Positions 19,932 to 28,221 of a stretch of DNA of 64,000 nt are shown here, piece after piece. Position numbers and translations under genes: made by a program. Every line of letters begins with the position of its first letter. Within the stretch, counting starts at the first letter, position 1. The notes under the pieces are model-generated. The model made no database searches. It saw only the letters and a list, made by a program, of their open reading frames with translations, and was not told the DNA's origin. The DNA is taken from the NCBI GenBank assembly GCA_949472775.1, contig CASWVG010000007.1, forward strand, positions 31,439-95,438, in the 5' to 3' direction. Source of the stretch: an uncultured Lachnospiraceae bacterium. GTDB taxonomy: Bacteria > Bacillota > Clostridia > Lachnospirales > Lachnospiraceae.

Positions 19932-21017
19932 TCAAGCCACCTCCTTGCTCAGTTTCATTTTTTGTGTAATCTTATTTAAGTACTCTCTCACAGTAGGTGC
20001 GCTGACAACTACCAGCAGGATAACCACTACCGCCTTGTAAGCGGGAAGCGCTGTTGAGGAAACTCCAAATTTGTAAAGCGTCGTCGTCAAGCACTGGATT
20101 ACAAACGCGCCGATAATGGAAGACGCCATATTGAACTTACCGCCGGAAAGCGCGTTACCGCCGAGAGCAACGGCAAGGATCGCATCCATCTCAATATCCT
20201 TCGCGATAACGGAGTAGTTGATGGAAGACACACGGCTTACCTTAATCAATCCCGCAACCGCCACACACAGGCCGAGAATCACGAAAGCCAGCACTTTGAT
20301 CATCTCGGGGTTCAGACCGTTTAACTTAGACGAACTCTGGTTGATACCAACCGCCTGCGTGTACAGCCGCAGATTTGTCACTTTCAGCACAATGCCGATC
20401 ACAACCATGCATGCAATCGCGATAAAGCAAGGCGTCGGGATCGGTATCCCCGGAATAAACCCGCCGAAATAAGCAAACTTGGGATCGCTGATAACGGGGA
20501 GCTCATTGTTGTTAATCCATGCCGCAATGGAGCGTCCCGCCGTATACAGAATCAGCGTCGCGATCATGGGCTGGATCTTGAAATAAGCCACCAGCACGCC
20601 GTTGAATGCGCCAAAGAGCATTGCAACCACACAAGCCACCAGAAACGCTACGATGATGGGAGCCTGCAGGGTTTCGGGACGGGCATTTCCGCCGCAAAGC
20701 ACCCGCAAAACCACGCTGCCCGCAATGGCGATCGCAGCGCCCACGCTGATATCCTGTCCGCCGGAAGCCGCTGTTACAAGCGTCATGCCGATCGCCAGAA
20801 TCGCCAGCTCAGAACCGTTATTGATAATGTCGATGATAAAGCCGGACAGCACCGGATTCCCTGCGCTGTTGTAACCCAATGTAATTCTAAAGAAAGAAGG
20901 ATCTGCAATCAGGTTGAAAACCGCCAGCAGCAAAAGCGCCGCAACCGGGATAAAACACTGATTTCTGACAAGATTCTTTAAAAAACCTGCCCCAGATGTT
21001 TTTTCACTGTTTGCCAT
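19932..21017 (-). CDS. ytfT: Sugar ABC transporter permease (YtfT type)
   Basis: Polytopic CUT2 permease (361 residues), with the conserved segment LVTAASGGQDISVGAAIAIA that resembles YtfT. Two different permeases following one ATPase is the hallmark of the YtfQRT-YjfF arrangement, in which they form a heterodimer. The ATG follows the ATPase stop codon without any gap, with GGAGGTG just upstream, so translation is tightly coupled. Confidence 0.88.
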   Translation of the reverse strand: MANSEKTSGAGFLKNLVRNQCFIPVAALLLLAVFNLIADPSFFRITLGYNSAGNPVLSGFIIDIINNGSELAILAIGMTLVTAASGGQDISVGAAIAIAGSVVLRVLCGGNARPETLQAPIIVAFLVACVVAMLFGAFNGVLVAYFKIQPMIATLILYTAGRSIAAWINNNELPVISDPKFAYFGGFIPGIPIPTPCFIAIACMVVIGIVLKVTNLRLYTQAVGINQSSSKLNGLNPEMIKVLAFVILGLCVAVAGLIKVSRVSSINYSVIAKDIEMDAILAVALGGNALSGGKFNMASSIIGAFVIQCLTTTLYKFGVSSTALPAYKAVVVILLVVVSAPTVREYLNKITQKMKLSKEVA

Positions 21018-22532
21018 TTATTTGTCACCTCCCGCAATCGTATTCATAACCGTACCCTGATTCAGATCATCGCCTGTCAGCTCGCCAACTGCCTTGCGGT
21101 CGCGCATGACGATCAGACGGGAACAGGTTCTGAGCATCTCGTCAAGCTCCGAGGAAATAAAGGTTACGCTCATACCCTCGGACGCCAGTTTCAGCACCAG
21201 CTTCTGGATATCGACCTTCGTACCCACGTCGATACCACGGGTAGGCTCATCCAGAATCAGATATTCGGGATGGGTGAAAAGCCATCTCGCCAGAATAACC
21301 TTCTGCTGGTTACCGCCGGAAAGAGACTTAATCGGGGTGTCCTTAGAAGCTGTCTTAATATTCAGAAGTTTTATGTATTCGTCCGCAACCTTATTTGCTT
21401 CTGCCTTGGAGAAAGGCTTGAAGAAGCCCTTAAGCACCTGCTGCGCCAGAATAATATTGTCACGCACGGAAAGGTCTCCTACGATACCGTCCACCTTACG
21501 GTCTTCGGGCAGATACGCGATGCCGTTCTTCATGGCGTCAAGCGGCTTCGCAATCTTTACGTCCTTGCCGCCCATCTTTACTTTTCCGCCGGTCACTCTG
21601 TCCGCACCGAAAATGGCACGCACACACTCACTTCGCCCGGAACCGAGAAGTCCGGTAAATCCGTTTACCTCGCCCTTGTTGATATGGAAATCGAACGGCT
21701 TGATACCCGCACTGCTGACAAGACCTTCCGCCTCCAGCACGGGAACCGCATCCTTCCCTGCGTCAAATGTCTTAACCTCACTCTTGATATCGGAGAGATC
21801 GTCCACCTCTTTACCGAGCATCTTGGACACCAGCTGTACACGGGGCAGATTTTCAATTTCATATTCGCCCACAAGTTTACCGTCTCTCATAACAGTAATC
21901 CTGTCGCAGACCTCGTACACCTGCTCCAGGAAGTGTGTTACAAAGATAATGCCTACGCCTTTGGCACGGAGATCCCGCATCAGCTTAAAGAGTTTCTCAA
22001 CTTCCTGCTCATCCAGAGAGGAAGTAGGCTCATCCAGAATCAGAACTTTACATTCCATGTCAACCGCACGCGCGATAGCAATCATCTGCTGCACCGCCAA
22101 AGAACAGGTCCCCAGCTGCTGTGCCGCTTTCGCGGGAATCTGCAGCGACTGCAGAATTTTGTCCGTGTCAGCGTTCATCTTTTTCCAGTTCTGTACTGCG
22201 CCCTTGGTACGACCGATAAACATATTCTCAGCCACAGTCAGATTCGGGCAGAGCGTGATCTCCTGATACACGGTACTGATACCCATATTCTGCGCATCCT
22301 GAGGCGAGTGAATCGCAACCGCGCCCTCTGTGCCGTCTAAGAAGATTTCTCCGTCCTCCTTGCCGTAAACCCCGGTAAGAACCTTGATCAACGTCGATTT
22401 CCCGGCGCCGTTCTCCCCCATCAGCGCATGAATTTCACCCTTGCGAAGTGTAAAATCTACACCTTGCAGGGCGTGCACGCCGGGGAAGATCTTGTGAATG
22501 TTTCTCATTTTTAATACAACATTTCCTTCCAC
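21018..22532 (-). CDS. ytfR: Sugar ABC transporter ATP-binding protein (YtfR type)
   Basis: Double-domain ATPase (about 504 residues) of a CUT2 importer. Walker A GENGAGKST near residue 40, Walker B LILDEPTSSL, second-half signature LSGGNQQKV and Walker B LILDEPTRG are visible; the second Walker A is degenerate (GLLGSGRSE), which is usual. The start is uncertain: no ATG precedes the conserved region, and GTG codons at 22532 and 22544 are possible. GTG 22532 lies about 9 bases after GGAGGTG and is taken here. The 236-base leader between it and the binding-protein gene carries three hairpins. Confidence 0.9.
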   Translation of the reverse strand: MEGNVVLKMRNIHKIFPGVHALQGVDFTLRKGEIHALMGENGAGKSTLIKVLTGVYGKEDGEIFLDGTEGAVAIHSPQDAQNMGISTVYQEITLCPNLTVAENMFIGRTKGAVQNWKKMNADTDKILQSLQIPAKAAQQLGTCSLAVQQMIAIARAVDMECKVLILDEPTSSLDEQEVEKLFKLMRDLRAKGVGIIFVTHFLEQVYEVCDRITVMRDGKLVGEYEIENLPRVQLVSKMLGKEVDDLSDIKSEVKTFDAGKDAVPVLEAEGLVSSAGIKPFDFHINKGEVNGFTGLLGSGRSECVRAIFGADRVTGGKVKMGGKDVKIAKPLDAMKNGIAYLPEDRKVDGIVGDLSVRDNIILAQQVLKGFFKPFSKAEANKVADEYIKLLNIKTASKDTPIKSLSGGNQQKVILARWLFTHPEYLILDEPTRGIDVGTKVDIQKLVLKLASEGMSVTFISSELDEMLRTCSRLIVMRDRKAVGELTGDDLNQGTVMNTIAGGDK

Positions 22533-22667
22533 TCTCAGGTCCACCTCCCAAATTATTATAGTTTTTTTCGTGCAAACGAGCGCGGGCAGGCTTTTCGCTG
22601 CGCCGCGCTCGTCTTATACATTATAACATATTTTTTATTTCACAGCAAACGATTCACTCGAAAGCCC

Positions 22668-22702
22668 GCGTCTTCGACGCTCCCTGTTCGACTTCGTCGA
22701 AC
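22668..22702 (-). promoter_or_regulatory. Tandem perfect hairpins between ytfQ- and ytfR-like genes
   Basis: Two perfect stem-loops stand in tandem: GCGTC-TTC-GACGC (22668-22680) and GTTCGAC-TTC-GTCGAAC (22686-22702). Both have a three-base loop, GAA in the RNA. No T tract follows. They probably stabilise or trim the mRNA so that binding protein is made in excess over ATPase. Confidence 0.55.
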
Positions 22703-22722
22703 GCTTTCTCGTTAGTGCTGCC

Positions 22723-22757
22723 GGAAATCAAATGCCGCTTCGCGCCGCTTGATTTCC
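22723..22757 (-). promoter_or_regulatory. Third hairpin after the ytfQ-like gene
   Basis: GGAAATCAA pairs with TTGATTTCC (9 bp) enclosing a smaller CGC-TTC-GCG hairpin. It begins 11 bases after the binding-protein stop codon, a position typical of 3'-end protecting structures. Confidence 0.5.
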
Positions 22758-22768
22758 TTGCGCAGCTA

Positions 22769-23863
22769 CTAGATGCCGTACTTGTCTACATCTTCCTGTG
22801 TGATGGTTGTTGCATCGAAGCCCTTCTCATCCATGATGATTGTCTTCTCAGCAGGTGCACCATTCTTGATTACATCGTCGATGTAAGAAGACTGGAAAGG
22901 ATTACACTGACCATCGTAGTTCCAGTTGCCTGCCAGCAGCTCTTCCAGAGCCCACTTGTTGCAGTCAAAGCCCATTACGATAACGTCCTTGCCAACGCCG
23001 TGAGAGATGTTAGCTGCATCCAGAGCTGCAACTGCGCCCTTAGCCATATCATCGTTCTCAGCGTAGATTACGTTGAACTCTTTACCAGAGCTGATTACGG
23101 ACTGAACGATCTGCTGTGCATTCTCTGCGTTCCACTCAGCGGTCTGCTGCTCAACGATGTTCCAGTTAGCTTCTGCATCTGCCTTAGCCTGAAGAGCGCC
23201 GCTGCGGCCTTCCTGTGCTGCGGAACCCATCACGCCCTGAAGGTGGATGATGTTGTAAGTCTCAAGACCCTGATCTGCAAGCCAGTTAACAGCGGTCTCA
23301 CCCTCTTTGTCCATATCGGATACGATGGATGCAAGGTAAAGGCTCTCGTCTGCGTCGATGGTACGGTCGAACAGGATAACCTGAACGCCAGCGTCCTGAG
23401 CATCTGTCAGTACGGAATCCCAGCCTGATGTATCAGCTGCGGAGAGAAGCAGATAGTCAACGCCGTCCTGGATGAACTTCTGAGCTGCTGCGATCTGCTC
23501 GTCATTCTTCATGCTGTAAGCGAAGGATGCGGAGTAGCCGTTCTCCTCTGTGAAGGTAGCCTTCAGATCTGCATCGTTAGCGGTACGGTAACCGGACTCA
23601 TTAGGATCGTTGTTGATGATACCAAGGGTGATCAGCTCGCCGCTTGCTGCAGGTGCCTCAGCCTCCTCTGCGGGTGCCTCTTCCTCTGCTGCAGGAGCTT
23701 CCTCTTCTGCTGCAGGAGCTTCCTCCTCTGCGGGTGCCTCTTCTGCTGCAGGTGCCTCTGCTGCGGGCTCAGTTGCCGCGGGAGCTGCCTCGCCGCCGCC
23801 ACAGCCTGCCAGAGTAGCCATTACCATAGCGCCTGTCAGTAAAACTGCCATCTTTTTCTTCAT
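22769..23863 (-). CDS. ytfQ: Sugar-binding lipoprotein (YtfQ type)
   Basis: Extracytoplasmic binding lipoprotein (364 residues). The lipobox LAGC (Cys near 21) is followed by a linker of about 55 residues of repeating EAPAAEE units and a type I periplasmic-binding domain. Features shared with galactofuranose-binding YtfQ are SGYRTAND near the start, the VDYLLLSAADTSGWD segment, ENDDMAKGA and QCNPFQ near the end. The start at 23863 follows GGGAGG by about 9 bases; the open frame runs on to 23989 without a ribosome site. It is first in the operon, and its homologue at 27082 looks like the matching sensor. Confidence 0.88.
   Translation of the reverse strand: MKKKMAVLLTGAMVMATLAGCGGGEAAPAATEPAAEAPAAEEAPAEEEAPAAEEEAPAAEEEAPAEEAEAPAASGELITLGIINNDPNESGYRTANDADLKATFTEENGYSASFAYSMKNDEQIAAAQKFIQDGVDYLLLSAADTSGWDSVLTDAQDAGVQVILFDRTIDADESLYLASIVSDMDKEGETAVNWLADQGLETYNIIHLQGVMGSAAQEGRSGALQAKADAEANWNIVEQQTAEWNAENAQQIVQSVISSGKEFNVIYAENDDMAKGAVAALDAANISHGVGKDVIVMGFDCNKWALEELLAGNWNYDGQCNPFQSSYIDDVIKNGAPAEKTIIMDEKGFDATTITQEDVDKYGI
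23650..23795 (-). repeat. Degenerate 18-base repeats coding the Ala/Pro/Glu linker
   Basis: Imperfect copies of an 18-base unit (plus strand gcaggagcttcctcttct) encode EEEAPA-type repeats between the lipid anchor and the binding domain. Such repeats can change copy number by recombination, altering linker length without affecting the domain. Confidence 0.6.
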
Positions 23864-24274
23864 TGTTTGTTTCCTCCCTTTCATGGTCTCTCCCACCCCT
23901 GTGGTGGAAGATATGTTTTGGGGTAGCGGGATTTCATGTTTCCCCGTCCCTGAGAACACTTTAGCAAAATGCACGAAACAGTTCAACACCCAAAATCATC
24001 CTTTTGTGTATTTTGGATGGGTTCAACAATACAAATTTGTGCTACAATAAAAAATAATAATACAAATATAAAAATTCAGGGTATTTTTTTACGATTCGGT
24101 TGTTTTTTTATGGATTTTTACCATGATTTTTCCATATTTACCCATATTGCATCTATGGTCAATCTTATCAAAACCGGCTTGTAAGTGATGTTTTTTTCCG
24201 ATTGGGGCAATTTTGTGAATAAATTTGATGTAATTTGTTAATAAACCATGAACAAAAAAGGAGATTTTTTTACT
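23864..24274. other. Divergent control region of transporter and repressor genes
   Basis: About 410 bases separate the ytfQ-like gene (minus) from the GntR/LacI repressor (plus). They hold a minus-strand promoter (23958-23986), two GTTCAACA direct repeats 40 bases apart, an imperfect inverted repeat ACCCAAAAT/ATTTTGG-GGGT between them (about 23988-24022) and the palindrome ACAAATTTGT (24031-24040). I found no convincing plus-strand promoter for the repressor. Confidence 0.5.
23958..23986 (-). promoter_or_regulatory. Promoter of the ytfQ-like operon with direct repeats
   Basis: On the minus strand TTGAAC (23981-23986) and TAAAGT (23958-23963) are exactly 17 bases apart, about 95 bases before the ytfQ start. 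The -35 box is part of TGTTGAAC (23981-23988), which is repeated at 24021-24028, four helical turns upstream. Direct repeats abutting the -35 box are what an AraC-type activator such as the nearby YesN regulator would use; that link is inference. Confidence 0.5.
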
Positions 24275-25357
24275 ATGAACAAGTACGAAACACTTTCGGA
24301 ACAGCTTACGGATCTGATTTCCAGGAATTTAAAGGAGGGAATCACCGCGCTGCCCACGGAAGCTGAGATCGCCCTGCAGTATCAGGTCAGCCGCCAGACT
24401 GTCCGCGCTGCCCTCTCTCTTCTCAAAAGCCAGGGGCTGATTGAAAGCCGGAGAGGCAGCGGCTCCTACGCGACGGGACTTTCTCCCGACGCAGACCGGA
24501 ACCTCATTCCCATTCTGATCGCCAGCAGCCAGGAATATATTTACCCCCATCTGCTGACTGATATCCGCACGGCGCTCGCTGCCAAAAGCTATCAGCTTAA
24601 GGTCCATCCCACGGAGAACGATACCTCTCTGGAAAGACGCCTTCTGCTCTCCCTGCTGGAGTCTCCGCCCCGGGGTCTGATTGTGGAAGGCTCAAAGAGC
24701 GCGCTTCCCACGCCCAATAGCGATCTCTATGAAAAGCTGAAAGCCGCCGGGACAAAACTTCTGTTTCTACATAATAAATACGGTGAACTGCCGGACGAAA
24801 TCTGCATCAAGGACGACAACTATTACGGAGGCTACCTTCTGGCAAACCATCTGACGGAGTTGGGACACACCCGTGTCGCCGGTATCTTTAAGATAGACGA
24901 CAGGCAGGGACCGGAACGCTATCTGGGCGCTTTCTGCTGTCTGCGCGACCAGAACGTGGAACTTTCCGACAGAAATGTGGGCTGGTTCCAGAGCACAGAT
25001 CTGGAAGGGCTTGAGAAAAAGCAGGACAGCCGGTTCCTTGCCACCTATATCAAAGAACACCTTTCCGACTGCACCGCCGTCATCTGCTACAACGACGAGA
25101 TTGCCTACTGGCTGATAAAGGAGCTCTCTTACGCCGGCATCCGGGTGCCCCGCGATATCTCCGTAGTCTGCTTTGACAACAGCTATTTGAGCGAACTGAG
25201 TAAAATCCGCATCACCACCTTAACCCACAAGCCCCACGAGATGGGCACCTGTGTGGCAGAAACCATGATACAGATGCTGCAGGGAATCCCCGTCGTCTCC
25301 CAGGAAATTCCGTGGGAACTTGTAAAAAGGGAGAGCGACGGGCCGGTTCACATGTAG
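24275..25357 (+). CDS. GntR/LacI-family transcriptional repressor
   Basis: Regulator of 360 residues with an N-terminal GntR winged helix (about 1-68, SRQTVRAALSLLKSQGLIES) and a LacI/PBP effector-binding domain (KIDDRQGPERYLGAF, YNDEIAYWLIKEL, TTLTHKPHEMG). It has the AraR architecture and resembles the regulator at 1733. The start at 24275 follows AAAGGAG by 11 bases; ATG 24248 has no ribosome site. It is divergent from the ytfQ-type transporter operon and probably represses it until a sugar binds. Confidence 0.85.
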   Translation: MNKYETLSEQLTDLISRNLKEGITALPTEAEIALQYQVSRQTVRAALSLLKSQGLIESRRGSGSYATGLSPDADRNLIPILIASSQEYIYPHLLTDIRTALAAKSYQLKVHPTENDTSLERRLLLSLLESPPRGLIVEGSKSALPTPNSDLYEKLKAAGTKLLFLHNKYGELPDEICIKDDNYYGGYLLANHLTELGHTRVAGIFKIDDRQGPERYLGAFCCLRDQNVELSDRNVGWFQSTDLEGLEKKQDSRFLATYIKEHLSDCTAVICYNDEIAYWLIKELSYAGIRVPRDISVVCFDNSYLSELSKIRITTLTHKPHEMGTCVAETMIQMLQGIPVVSQEIPWELVKRESDGPVHM

Positions 25358-25412
25358 GTCCCGAAACGGTGCGCCCCGGAATTTCCACCGTGGCAGCACA
25401 CAACAGGCGCTG

Positions 25413-27041
25413 TCAGGTTTTCCCGCCGGATCTGTACTCCCTCGGTGTGCAGCCCTGCGTCTTTTTGAACACAAAGCTGAAGTAGTGCGGGTCTTTGTAT
25501 CCCACCTCCATGGCAATCTCCCCGGTGTGCATCTGGGTCTGGCGCAGGAGTTTCTTCGCCTTGTCCATGCGCTTGCCCGTCACATACTCCACAAAGGTCA
25601 TCTGCATCGCCTGCGAGAAAATCGCGCTGAAATAATTGGCGCTGACGTTGACTTCCCCTGCCACGGAATTCAAAGAGAGAGACTCCTGGGAAAAGTTTTC
25701 TTCTATATAAGAGAGCGCTTTCTTCAAAATGTGTCTGCTCTGGTTGTCCGACTCCCTGTCGCGTAGTTCCATCGCCTTCTCGATCAGCCCGCAAAGATAA
25801 TCCGGCAGCGTGTCCACGTCGTATTGTCCCTCCGGCGTCAGTCTCTCATCGTTCAGAAGCCGTAAAAGTTCCTCCCTGCCACAGCCAAGAGATTCCACAT
25901 GGGAAACCGTCGCAAAATAGACGTGCAGTGTCAGATAATTGCGGAACATTGCCGACTGCAGCGCCTCACCTACTGCCAGCAGATAGTTCTCCACAAAATC
26001 CGCAATCTCATCCCGCACACCCTGCCGCAAAAAGTCCCTGATCAGATCCGCATCCATCTTCGCCGGGTCAATGTCCCTGATTCTGCCACCCTCTTCCTTT
26101 TCCGGCATATCGCGCCCCATGGTCTCCCCTGTAAAGACATGCACCTGCGGCATCAGAAAGCGGTAGGCAAAAATATGATTCACCTTGCTGTAACACTCTG
26201 CCAGCATACTCAGTCTCTCCACCGGCTCACCGAGCGCCACATACCAGTCCAGAACATCCTCCGCCGGATGGCATATGCGCTCCACATTTTCCAGACACCT
26301 GGCACCAAGCTCCTGCATCTGCGCGGGGCTTCCCTTAATCAGTACACCATAAGTATTCACATTCCATCGAAAGACCAGATTCTCCGGATAGCGTATAAAA
26401 TAATGTAAAAGCTCCTCCCGTTTTCTGGCAAAGCTCTCGGACTCCATGCCCCGGTTTTCTCCCGTACGCTTTTCCTGTAAATTAAACAACAAAATGTTGT
26501 AACACGGTGCATTTATTCTCAGAGAAAGCTTTGCCGCCTCCTCATACATATCCTGTACCGGCATACGTCCCTCGAACACCTTGACGAAAAAGTCTGTCCG
26601 GGAAAACTGCTCGTACTCTCTGGCCTCGCTCTGAAACTTTTCCTGATAAGTTTTCTGTTCCCTTTCCGACTCAATCTTCGTCTTAAGATCCGCCAGCACT
26701 TTCTGCAAAGCCGCCCTGGTAATGGGCTTCAGAAGGTACTGCTCCGCCCCCACAAGAATCGCGCCGCGGGCGTACTCAAAATCATCATAGCCGCTTATAA
26801 TAATGATCTTCATGTCCGGAAATTCCTGATGTACCAGTTTACTCAAAGACAGACCATCCATAAAGGGCATTTTGATATCCGTGAGCAGGACATCGGGCTT
26901 TGTCTTCTGGATCAACGGCAGCGCCATCTCCCCGTCACTGGCCTCCCCCACAAACTCATAGCCGTACTGCTGCCACGGTATATTATCCCGAAGCCCCTCT
27001 CTGACGATACTTTCATCTTCCACCAAAAACACTTTCAGCAT
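25413..27041 (-). CDS. YesN-type AraC-family response regulator
   Basis: Cytoplasmic DNA-binding response regulator (542 residues). An N-terminal receiver domain has the acidic pocket at Glu8/Asp9 and the phosphoacceptor Asp55 in LLTDIKMPF. A long middle region of unknown fold (about 130-430) follows, then two helix-turn-helix motifs of an AraC domain (SLNSVAGEVNVSANYFSAIF and the GYKDPHYFSFVFKK segment). The start at 27041 follows GAGGTAAAT; the frame opens earlier at 27071. It lies 40 bases after the sensor-type binding protein and downstream of a YesM-type kinase. It probably activates the nearby sugar transporter. Confidence 0.92.
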   Translation of the reverse strand: MLKVFLVEDESIVREGLRDNIPWQQYGYEFVGEASDGEMALPLIQKTKPDVLLTDIKMPFMDGLSLSKLVHQEFPDMKIIIISGYDDFEYARGAILVGAEQYLLKPITRAALQKVLADLKTKIESEREQKTYQEKFQSEAREYEQFSRTDFFVKVFEGRMPVQDMYEEAAKLSLRINAPCYNILLFNLQEKRTGENRGMESESFARKREELLHYFIRYPENLVFRWNVNTYGVLIKGSPAQMQELGARCLENVERICHPAEDVLDWYVALGEPVERLSMLAECYSKVNHIFAYRFLMPQVHVFTGETMGRDMPEKEEGGRIRDIDPAKMDADLIRDFLRQGVRDEIADFVENYLLAVGEALQSAMFRNYLTLHVYFATVSHVESLGCGREELLRLLNDERLTPEGQYDVDTLPDYLCGLIEKAMELRDRESDNQSRHILKKALSYIEENFSQESLSLNSVAGEVNVSANYFSAIFSQAMQMTFVEYVTGKRMDKAKKLLRQTQMHTGEIAMEVGYKDPHYFSFVFKKTQGCTPREYRSGGKT

Positions 27042-27081
27042 ATTTACCTCGTATTCCGGAACTCTCCGCATTCTGCCGCCA

Positions 27082-28107
27082 TCAGTATGTCCTATCCTGC
27101 AAAAGCTCCTCTGTCACGTTTTCTATAGTGAAAACGTCCTCCTCCACATAATATTTCTTCTCAACCGGCTCATCCGCCTCCAACATATCTATCACCCGCA
27201 AAAGATACTCCCCCTGATTCGGGTTACACTCAATATCCACGTTGATCGTGCCGTTTGCCACCATTTCAAGCGCTCCCCGCACCGCGTCGAAGGAAAGGAT
27301 CATAATGTCGCCGTCCACGCCCACCGTTCTGCCGGATTCCTGGATCGCCTCGATCGCGCCGAAGGTCATATCGTCATTCTGGGAAACCACCACGTCGATA
27401 TCCGGGTATCGTTTCAGAAATGTTTTCATCACTTCCTTGCCTTTCGTGGAGGTAAATTCCGCGCATTTTTCTTCAAGGACATTCCAGTTTTTATGCCCCT
27501 CCGCCACCTTTGCAAACCCTGCTGAGCGTCCGATCTGGGAGGAAGACCCTTCCGTTCCCGTCAGTATCACAATATTGACGGACTGGCCTGATCTCCGCTG
27601 CTGCACAAGTTCCCTTTCGAGCCAGTGTCCCGCCTTCTCGCCTTCCTTCTCAAAATCACTGCCCACGCATGTCACATAAAGGCTCTCATCTTCCACATCC
27701 ACGTTGCGGTCCATGAGGATAACAGGAATCCCCGCCTGCTTCGCCTCCTGCAGCACTGTTTCCCAACCCGTCTCTACCACGGGCGAAAATATAATATAGT
27801 CCACCCGCTGGGAAATAAAACTGCGGATCGCCTTCAACTGGTTTTCCTGTTTCTGTCTGGCGTTATGGAAAATCAGAAAATACCCGTTTTTCTGTGTAAA
27901 CGCCTGCTGCACCGATTCTGTATTGGCCGTCCGCCATCCGGATTCACTGCCAAGCTGCGACACCCCCACAACAATCCGGTTCTCCTGCGTGATATGGGCT
28001 TCCTCCTCAATGTCCGTAAAAAGCCTGCTGCCATAAAACAGAAGCGCCATGGTCATCACGAAGAGCAGTCCGACCACGATCAAACTGTAAGATCTTTTCC
28101 GAAACAC
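27082..28107 (-). CDS. Membrane-anchored sugar-binding protein, probable sensor subunit
   Basis: A 341-residue type I periplasmic-binding protein with an uncleaved-looking N-terminal membrane helix (about 8-27) and no lipobox. The domain is YtfQ-like: GSESGWRTANTES, SQNDDMTFGAIEAIQ, VDIECNPNQG. It is clearly homologous to the transporter's own binding protein at 22769. It sits between a YesM kinase and a YesN regulator, the arrangement known from the XylFII-LytS-YesN xylose sensor of clostridia, where the binding protein reports ligand to the kinase. The start is GTG at 28107, with GGAGG 7 bases upstream, just after a perfect hairpin. The ligand, perhaps a furanose sugar, is inferred. Confidence 0.85.
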   Translation of the reverse strand: MFRKRSYSLIVVGLLFVMTMALLFYGSRLFTDIEEEAHITQENRIVVGVSQLGSESGWRTANTESVQQAFTQKNGYFLIFHNARQKQENQLKAIRSFISQRVDYIIFSPVVETGWETVLQEAKQAGIPVILMDRNVDVEDESLYVTCVGSDFEKEGEKAGHWLERELVQQRRSGQSVNIVILTGTEGSSSQIGRSAGFAKVAEGHKNWNVLEEKCAEFTSTKGKEVMKTFLKRYPDIDVVVSQNDDMTFGAIEAIQESGRTVGVDGDIMILSFDAVRGALEMVANGTINVDIECNPNQGEYLLRVIDMLEADEPVEKKYYVEEDVFTIENVTEELLQDRTY

Positions 28108-28121
28108 CGCTTTCCCTCCAT

Positions 28122-28140
28122 GATTCCGCTTCGCGGAATC
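28122..28140 (-). promoter_or_regulatory. Perfect hairpin before the sensor binding-protein gene
   Basis: GATTCCGC and GCGGAATC form an 8-bp stem with a three-base loop (GAA in the RNA). It ends about 5 bases before the GGAGG ribosome site of the downstream gene and 81 bases after the kinase stop. It may set the ratio of kinase to binding protein. Its loop matches those of the hairpins at 22668-22702. Confidence 0.5.
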
Positions 28141-28221
28141 TCAAATTCATGCGGAGAATGCCTTTTTTCAGGCAATCTCCTGTGTGAGACTTCGCGCTTC
28201 CTACCGAAGCAGCCTCTGCCG

